Under the pieces are notes generated by a model. That model was not told the DNA's origin. It saw nothing but the letters and a program-made list of their open reading frames with translations, and did no database searches. DNA of 47,648 bases from Bacteroidaceae bacterium (GTDB lineage Bacteria; Bacteroidota; Bacteroidia; Bacteroidales; Bacteroidaceae): assembly GCA_017540585.1 (NCBI GenBank), contig JAFYAT010000082.1, forward strand, positions 1 to 47,648, given 5' to 3'. Each line of letters begins with the position of its first letter. Position 1 is the stretch's first letter. The position numbers were made by a program, and so were the translations under genes. Positions 42,451 to 47,648 of this stretch are shown here, in pieces.

Positions 42451-43479
42451 TTAGAGAGTTTCGAGCATTCTCTTCAACACTACAGTTGCAGATATCTCAC
42501 GGTTTGCAGCCTCTGGGATTACGAGACTTGTTGGAGCCTCAATCACGTCGTCTGTTACAATCATGTTACGGCGTACTGGGAGACAATGCATGAAGAAAGC
42601 GTTGTTTGTTACAGCCATCTGACGCTCACCGACTGTCCATGCAGCATAGTCGTGGTAGTCGCCAAGTACCTTACCGTAGTCCTGTGGGCGAGTAACACCT
42701 GGACAAGACCAGTTCTTTGCATAGATAAAGTCAGCACCCTCGAATGCCTTCATCTGGTCATACTCCACCTTGGCGTCACCCGCAAACTTAGGGTCGAGTT
42801 CGTAGCCCTCTGGGTGAGTTATTACGAAGTCAACGTCAGCAGCATTCATCCACTCTGCAAAAGAGTTAGGCACAGCCTGTGGAAGAGCCTTTGGATGTGG
42901 TGCCCAAGAGAGTACCACCTTAGGACGCTTGTTAGGAACACGCTCTACTGGATTACCTCCAAAGAGAGGGTTCGGAGCAACGTGTGTACAATTCTTGTAC
43001 TCCTCAATCGTGATGAGGTCGGCAAAAGCCTGAAGAGGGTGGACTGTAGCCGACTCCATGAAGAATATAGGCTTTCCAGAATACTTGATGAACTGATTGA
43101 GAATCTTCTCCTCGTAGTCATCCTCACGTGACTCGAACTTAGCGAATGAGCGTACTCCGATAATATCGCAGTAAGAGCCCATCACAGGAATAGCCTCAAG
43201 AAGATGCTCGCTCTTGTCACCCTCCATAATCACTCCACGCTCTGTCTCAAGCTTCCATGCACCAGCATTAACGTCAAGCACGATGACGTTCATGCCCAGA
43301 TTCATCGCAGCCTTCTGAGTAGAAAGGCGTGTACGCAAAGAATTATTGAAGAAAATGAGCATCGCAGTCTTGTTCTTGCCCAGTTCCTGATACTTGTATC
43401 TGTCAGCCTTTATTTCAAAGGCCTCAGCAAGTGCCTGCTTGAGGTCACCCAAATCACCTACGTTCTGAAATATTCTCAT
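42451..43479 (-). CDS. argF': N-succinylornithine (or acetylornithine) carbamoyltransferase
   Basis: 342 residues. The carbamoyl phosphate motif reads FFNNSLRTRLST (instead of STRTR), as in the Bacteroidales succinylornithine enzyme. Also present are VNAGAWKLE, the HPLQAFADL motif, and MHCLPVRRN with the Cys-Leu-Pro signature. The enzyme carbamoylates N-acylornithine in arginine synthesis. Two deviations stand out. The position that I recall as Pro90 in the B. fragilis enzyme is Ser (GDKSEHLLEA), and an insert of about 18-20 residues (NCTHVAPNPLFGG...) precedes KVVLSWAPHP. A good promoter lies at 43506-43537 (minus strand). Confidence 0.9.
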   Translation of the reverse strand: MRIFQNVGDLGDLKQALAEAFEIKADRYKYQELGKNKTAMLIFFNNSLRTRLSTQKAAMNLGMNVIVLDVNAGAWKLETERGVIMEGDKSEHLLEAIPVMGSYCDIIGVRSFAKFESREDDYEEKILNQFIKYSGKPIFFMESATVHPLQAFADLITIEEYKNCTHVAPNPLFGGNPVERVPNKRPKVVLSWAPHPKALPQAVPNSFAEWMNAADVDFVITHPEGYELDPKFAGDAKVEYDQMKAFEGADFIYAKNWSCPGVTRPQDYGKVLGDYHDYAAWTVGERQMAVTNNAFFMHCLPVRRNMIVTDDVIEAPTSLVIPEAANREISATVVLKRMLETL

Positions 43480-43505
43480 AGAGCCTGTTAGTTCTTAAAT
43501 TTCTG

Positions 43506-43584
43506 CAAAGTTACTTCTAAATTCGGTAATCAACAAATTTTTCTCTAATTTGTTTGTTATGTTCAAAAGTGTTTCATATATTTG
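43506..43584. promoter_or_regulatory. Back-to-back promoters for argF' and the small secreted protein
   Basis: Minus strand: TAACTTTG (complement 43506-43513) with TTTG (43534-43537) serves argF'. Plus strand: TATATTTG (43577-43584) with TTTG (43553-43556) and a 20-bp spacer serves the secreted protein. The two -33 elements are only about 15 bp apart, so polymerases would compete. Confidence 0.75.
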
Positions 43585-43648
43585 CATCATCAACAATCGC
43601 AAAGAAACGGCATAATTAACATAAATAACTAATAAAAAAGCATTAACG

Positions 43649-44086
43649 ATGAAAAAGGTTTTATTTTTTATCATGGCAATGGCTGCATTTGTAAATGCAA
43701 ACGCCTTCAAGTTTGACGGAATCGACCTCAATGGAACACAGCAGCAGGTAGCTCGTGAAATCAGCGTAAGGGGTTATGTTTATGACCAGGTTTCTAACAG
43801 CCTTAAAGGAAACTGCCATGGAATGGAGATTTTCCTCAGCATGGACACAGAGAACGTACAGGACCGCAGTAAGATTGGACGTCTTATTGTTGACATCCCT
43901 ATGTCAGACGCTAAGGCATACGAAAATTCAGTCGTAGTTTTCAACGTAATCTACCACCGCATCGCTTCTACAAGCGGAAACATCACTTACTCAGTTGATG
44001 ATGACGGTACAGTTATGGAGCTTGTTAAGACTAACAAGGGTATCCAGCTCGTTTACGTTACACCAAATTACAAGGCAAAGAAGTAA
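43649..44086 (+). CDS. Small secreted protein of unknown function
   Basis: 145 residues. A signal peptide (MKKVLFFIMAMAAFVNANA) is followed by a compact domain with alternating strands (FKFDGIDLNGTQQQVAREI, GRLIVDIPMSD, NITYSVDDDG). No family was recognised. It has a near-ideal promoter and a strong terminator. Its codons are drawn from a narrow, C-ending set (AAC, ATC, TAC, CGT), which suggests good expression. It is probably periplasmic or outer-membrane associated. Confidence 0.75.
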   Translation: MKKVLFFIMAMAAFVNANAFKFDGIDLNGTQQQVAREISVRGYVYDQVSNSLKGNCHGMEIFLSMDTENVQDRSKIGRLIVDIPMSDAKAYENSVVVFNVIYHRIASTSGNITYSVDDDGTVMELVKTNKGIQLVYVTPNYKAKK

Positions 44087-44155
44087 CAAGTTTACCGTTT
44101 ACCTTTACCTGTTAATCGATACCGGTAAAAGTTTTTCAACGGTATAATAATCATA

Positions 44156-44190
44156 AAAAGAGGGTGTGTCATTTCGGCACACCCTCTTTT
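44156..44190. terminator. Bidirectional terminator between the secreted-protein gene and purL
   Basis: aaaagagggtgtg pairs perfectly with cacaccctctttt around a 9-base loop, with A-rich and T-rich flanks on both sides. The genes converge on it. Confidence 0.9.
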
Positions 44191-44250
44191 GTTTTATTCT
44201 GTTCCTATCCCGCTTCTCCAGTTGGAGAAGACGGGTAGGATAGATTGCTT

Positions 44251-47200
44251 TTACTTCTTCTTAGCCTCAACCCACTTGCGAGCATTAACGAATGCTTCAA
44301 TCCATGGAGTAACCTCGTCCTTGCGACGGTCAGCTGGATAGTGTGCCTGCTGCCATGGGAATATTGCACGTTCAAGGTGTGGCATCATGGCAAGGTGACG
44401 TCCATCTGCTGAACAGAGACCTGCAACATCATAGTCAGAACCGTTAGGGTTGGCTGGATAACCTGAGTAGTTATACTTCGCAATAATGTTGTACTCGCTC
44501 TCTGCCTTTGGAAGACGGAAGTTTCCTTCTCCATGAGCAACCCAGATACCGAGCTTGTTGCCTGAGAGACTTCCGAACATTACGCTCTTGTTCTCTGGGA
44601 TAGAGAGTGAGATAAACTCTGACTCGAACTTGTGAGATACGTTGTGAAGCATCTGAGCATAGTCCTTAGCGTCTGTTACGGCGTGGTTGTTGTTGATAAG
44701 ACCAAGCTCAATCATCAACTGACATCCGTTACAGATACCGAGTGAGAGAGTGTCCTCACGAGCATAGAATGCGTCGAGGGCAGCCTTAGCCTTAGGGTTG
44801 AAGAGGAATGCACCTGCCCATCCCTTGGCAGAACCAAGAACGTCGGAGTTAGAGAATCCACCACAGAAGACAATCATATTTACGTCCTCAAGTGTCTCAC
44901 GTCCGCTTACAAGGTCAGTCATCATGACATCCTTAACGTCGAATCCTGCAAGATAGAGTGAGTAAGCCATTTCGCGCTCACCATTTGTACCCTTCTCACG
45001 GATGATGGCAGCCTTGATGCCTGTACGCTCACGACGGTCAGCAGAGATGCCGTACTGACTGAGCTTACCTGTGAAGTCAGCGTTGAACTTATGCTCGATA
45101 GGCTGGTTCTTGTAGTTCTTGAGACGCTCAGCAGCCATGCCGTTGAAGCTCTGCTTTGTATCGAGGCGATATGATGTAGAGTACCATACCTCACGAAGTG
45201 CGTCAATATCGAATGTACGTGTTCTGCCATCCTTCTTGACAGTAATATTGCGCTCGGCAGATGGAGTACCTATCTCAGAGAAGGCGATGCCCTCCTTGTT
45301 GAGAATAGCCTCAACCTCTTCCTTCTTGTCATTAGCCACCTGAATAACGACACCTGGATTCTCAGCAAAGAGTACCTTCACGATATCCTTCTCGGCAATA
45401 CCTGCGAGGTTTACGTCAATACCACCCTTCTGGTTTGCAAATGTCATCTCAAGGAGTGTAGTGATGAGACCACCTGCGCTGATGTCATGACCTGCAAGGA
45501 TAAGCTCGTTGTTTACGAGTTCCTGAACTGCAAGGAATGCGTCGCGGAAATACTCTGGGTTCTGTACTGTTGGAACATCGCTACCCACCTTGCCAAGTGT
45601 CTGTGCAAAGGCAGAACCACCAAGCTTGAGAGTGTCGAATGAGAAGTCGATATGATAGAGCGTAGTGTTCTTGTCGTTAACGAGTACTGGACTTACTACC
45701 TTCTTCACGTCGCTAACCTCACCACCTGAAGAAACGATTACAGTACCTGGGCTGATAATCTTGCTTCCGTCAGGATACTTCTGAGTCATGGAGAGAGAGT
45801 CCTTACCTGTTGGCACGTTAATCTGGAGTGCACAGCAGAAGTCTGAGAGAGCTTCAACACCTGCATAGAGACGTGCATCCTCTCCCTTCTGTGAGCGGCA
45901 AGGCCACATCCAGTTTGCAGAAAGGCTTACAGAGTCAAGACCCTCGGCAAGAGGTGCCCACACAAGGTTTGTGAGTGACTCTGCAACAGAGAGAACAGAA
46001 CCAGCAGCTGGGTCGGCAAGACCTGCCTGTGGAGCATGTCCGATAGCTGTTGCAATACCCTTTGTACCACGATAGTCGAGGGCTACCACACCACAGTCAG
46101 AGAGTGGGAGCTGAATCTCACCCTGACATTGCTGACGTGCAATCTTACCTGTTACGGAGCGGTCAACCTTGTTAGTCAACCAGTCCTTACAAGCTACAGC
46201 CTCAAGCTGGAGCACGTTCTCAAGATACTTGTCTATGTCGTTGAATGAATATGTTGCATTCTCATAAGTGCGGACAACTGTCTCGTCACGCATGTATGTC
46301 TTTGGAGAGTGACCGAACATCTGAGCCACGTCGAGGTCGAATGGACGTACGCCATCGCCTTGCTGGAATGCGAAGTGTGCATCGCCTGTACACTCACCTA
46401 CTACGTAGAGTGGAGCACGCTCACGCTCAGCAATCTTGCGTACATGCTCGATGTGCTTCTCGTCGATAAGGAGACCCATACGCTCCTGTGACTCGTTGGC
46501 AATAATCTCCTTTGCGCTGAGTGTCTTGTCACCAATAGGCAGCTTGTCCATGTGAATGAGTCCACCACAGTCTTCTACCAATTCAGAAAGACAGTTTACG
46601 TGGCCTGCACTACCATGATCGTGGATAGAGACGATAGGATTCTGTTCCTCTTCGCCCAAGGCGCGGATAACGTTATAGGTACGTTTCTGCATCTCTGGGT
46701 TAGCACGCTGTACGGCATTCAGCTCGATGCCAGAAGAATAGCGTCCTGTCTCAACAGAAGATACAGAGCCGCCACCAAGTCCGATGCGATAGTTCTCACC
46801 ACCCATTACGACAACCTTATTGCCAGGCTGTGGTGTGCCCTTGATGCAGTCGCGCTTAATGCCATAGCCAACACCACCAGCAAGCATTATCACCTTGTCA
46901 TAGGCATATTCCTCATCATTCTCTTTATGCTCGAATGTCAGCACAGAACCACAAATCAGTGGCTGTCCGAACTTATTACCAAAGTCAGAAGCACCATTAG
47001 ATGCCTTAATGAGTATCTGTTCAGGAGTCTGATAGAGCCACTTACGCTCAGGCATATTCTGCTCCCAGGCATTGTTGGTGCCCTTCTTGCGTGGATAAGA
47101 TGTCATATAGACAGCAGTTCCTGCTATAGGCCAAGAACCTACGCCACCACCCATACGGTCGCGAATCTCACCACCAGTACCTGTTGCAGCACCATTGAAA

Positions 47201-47648
47201 GGCTCTACGGTAGTAGGGAAGTTATGTGTCTCAGCCTTCAGGGAGATGACACTCTCTACCTTCTTAATATTGTAGAAGTCAGGAGCAGAGTGGTCAGCAG
47301 GCGAGAACTGCTCTATCTCAGGACCCTGGCTGAATGCCACATTATCCTTGTATGCAGACAATATCTTGTTAGGATTCTCTTGTGTTGTCTTCTTAATCAT
47401 CTGGAACAGAGACGACTCCATCTCCTTACCATCGATGATGAAGGTGCCACCGAATATCTTGTGGCGGCAGTGCTCAGAGTTTATCTGTGCAAAGCCGAAG
47501 AGCTCAGAGTCAGTCAGCGGTCTGCCCAGTTGCTTTGCCACATCATAGAGGTATGCTATTTCCTCTTTTGACAGAGCAAGACCTTCCTTGTCATTATGCT
47601 CCTCAATGTTTTCGATGTACTTTATGTCCTCTGGCTTGATGTCAATAG
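44251..47648 (-). CDS. purL: Phosphoribosylformylglycinamidine synthase (partial, N-terminus outside window)
   Basis: 1131 residues are visible. The frame stays open to the window edge, so the GTG at 47541 is an internal codon, not the start. The missing N-terminal part is about 100 residues compared with the large (PurL/PurQ-fused) enzyme of about 1240-1300. Recognised parts are ELFGFAQINSEHCRHKIFGG in the linker region, two AIR-synthase-type halves (VSLKAETHNFPTTVEPFNGA, VSIHDHGSAGHVN; SAGGLITTLLEM), and a C-terminal glutaminase with nucleophile Cys in SLGICNGCQLMIELG and the His-Glu region VAHGEGNFRLP. It makes FGAM from FGAR, glutamine and ATP in purine synthesis. Confidence 0.96.
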   Translation of the reverse strand, partial: IDIKPEDIKYIENIEEHNDKEGLALSKEEIAYLYDVAKQLGRPLTDSELFGFAQINSEHCRHKIFGGTFIIDGKEMESSLFQMIKKTTQENPNKILSAYKDNVAFSQGPEIEQFSPADHSAPDFYNIKKVESVISLKAETHNFPTTVEPFNGAATGTGGEIRDRMGGGVGSWPIAGTAVYMTSYPRKKGTNNAWEQNMPERKWLYQTPEQILIKASNGASDFGNKFGQPLICGSVLTFEHKENDEEYAYDKVIMLAGGVGYGIKRDCIKGTPQPGNKVVVMGGENYRIGLGGGSVSSVETGRYSSGIELNAVQRANPEMQKRTYNVIRALGEEEQNPIVSIHDHGSAGHVNCLSELVEDCGGLIHMDKLPIGDKTLSAKEIIANESQERMGLLIDEKHIEHVRKIAERERAPLYVVGECTGDAHFAFQQGDGVRPFDLDVAQMFGHSPKTYMRDETVVRTYENATYSFNDIDKYLENVLQLEAVACKDWLTNKVDRSVTGKIARQQCQGEIQLPLSDCGVVALDYRGTKGIATAIGHAPQAGLADPAAGSVLSVAESLTNLVWAPLAEGLDSVSLSANWMWPCRSQKGEDARLYAGVEALSDFCCALQINVPTGKDSLSMTQKYPDGSKIISPGTVIVSSGGEVSDVKKVVSPVLVNDKNTTLYHIDFSFDTLKLGGSAFAQTLGKVGSDVPTVQNPEYFRDAFLAVQELVNNELILAGHDISAGGLITTLLEMTFANQKGGIDVNLAGIAEKDIVKVLFAENPGVVIQVANDKKEEVEAILNKEGIAFSEIGTPSAERNITVKKDGRTRTFDIDALREVWYSTSYRLDTKQSFNGMAAERLKNYKNQPIEHKFNADFTGKLSQYGISADRRERTGIKAAIIREKGTNGEREMAYSLYLAGFDVKDVMMTDLVSGRETLEDVNMIVFCGGFSNSDVLGSAKGWAGAFLFNPKAKAALDAFYAREDTLSLGICNGCQLMIELGLINNNHAVTDAKDYAQMLHNVSHKFESEFISLSIPENKSVMFGSLSGNKLGIWVAHGEGNFRLPKAESEYNIIAKYNYSGYPANPNGSDYDVAGLCSADGRHLAMMPHLERAIFPWQQAHYPADRRKDEVTPWIEAFVNARKWVEAKKK

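Noticed and set aside
42586-43131. Open frame of 181 codons on the plus strand
   Set aside because: It is antisense to the carbamoyltransferase gene, whose motifs are clear. The frame is a reading-frame shadow.
46552-47571. Long open frame of 339 codons on the plus strand
   Set aside because: It lies wholly antisense to purL, whose protein is recognisable throughout. The translated antisense product is rich in Cys, Leu and Arg and has no family features.
1-47648. tRNA, rRNA or riboswitch
   Set aside because: No cloverleaf, rRNA segment or recognisable riboswitch core was found by reading. A covariance-model search would be needed to exclude small RNAs.

Overview
The window reads as chromosome of a member of the Bacteroidota, most likely a Prevotella/Segatella-type Bacteroidales. 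Three things support this. Promoters have the Bacteroidota form (TAnnTTTG at -7, TTTG or TTG about 19-20 bp upstream). Shine-Dalgarno signals are mostly weak. Several genes are typical of the phylum: a murF-alr fusion, a succinylornithine-type carbamoyltransferase, a fimbrillin-type lipoprotein, a GH92 mannosidase, and the order dut / TPR protein / DUF4292 lipoprotein / EnvC-like protein / LolD-like ATPase. No rRNA, tRNA, CRISPR array or intact transposase was seen.

Layout. 1-2700 is an AT-rich accessory stretch: a CPBP protease flanked by 135-bp direct repeats, a very small gene with a perfect terminator, and a GNAT toxin-antitoxin pair. 2740-9591 is a cation block: CvrA/NhaP2-type and NhaD-type antiporters and two unrecognised genes on the minus strand, facing a plus-strand Ca2+-type P-ATPase. 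9745-21367 carries a split chromate (CHR) transporter, an M16 peptidase, MurF-Alr, GH92, an ECF sigma / membrane protein / lipoprotein operon and GDP-fucose synthase. 21492-25913 is a response regulator and histidine kinase convergent with a MacB-type ABC exporter. 26404-34826 holds an HU-like protein, dGTPase, dUTPase, and the envelope operon ending in LolD and CvfB. 35049-47648 holds a fimbrillin-type lipoprotein with a small upstream peptide, a YitT-RdgB fusion, leuS, argF', a small secreted protein, and purL cut by the window edge.

The most unusual content lies between the genes. Several spacers carry short tandem arrays whose units are 11, 22, 23 or 24 bp, close to one or two DNA helical turns. 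Their sequences are mostly unrelated, but the 22-24 bp units share an internal palindrome, and in places the two palindrome arms change together. Most other spacers are filled, often from stop codon to start codon, by dispersed GC-rich hairpin pairs or AT-rich word repeats (aaaagttaaaagtt, aaaaactcaaaaact, aattcataattcat). Some of these elements supply the last codons of the upstream gene or the start region of the next. These intergenic systems are the main candidates here for undescribed biology.

Functionally the genes combine housekeeping (purine, arginine, dNTP pool, peptidoglycan precursors, Leu-tRNA), envelope construction (EnvC, LolD, DUF4292, fimbrillin), ion homeostasis and glycan use (GH92, fucose synthesis).
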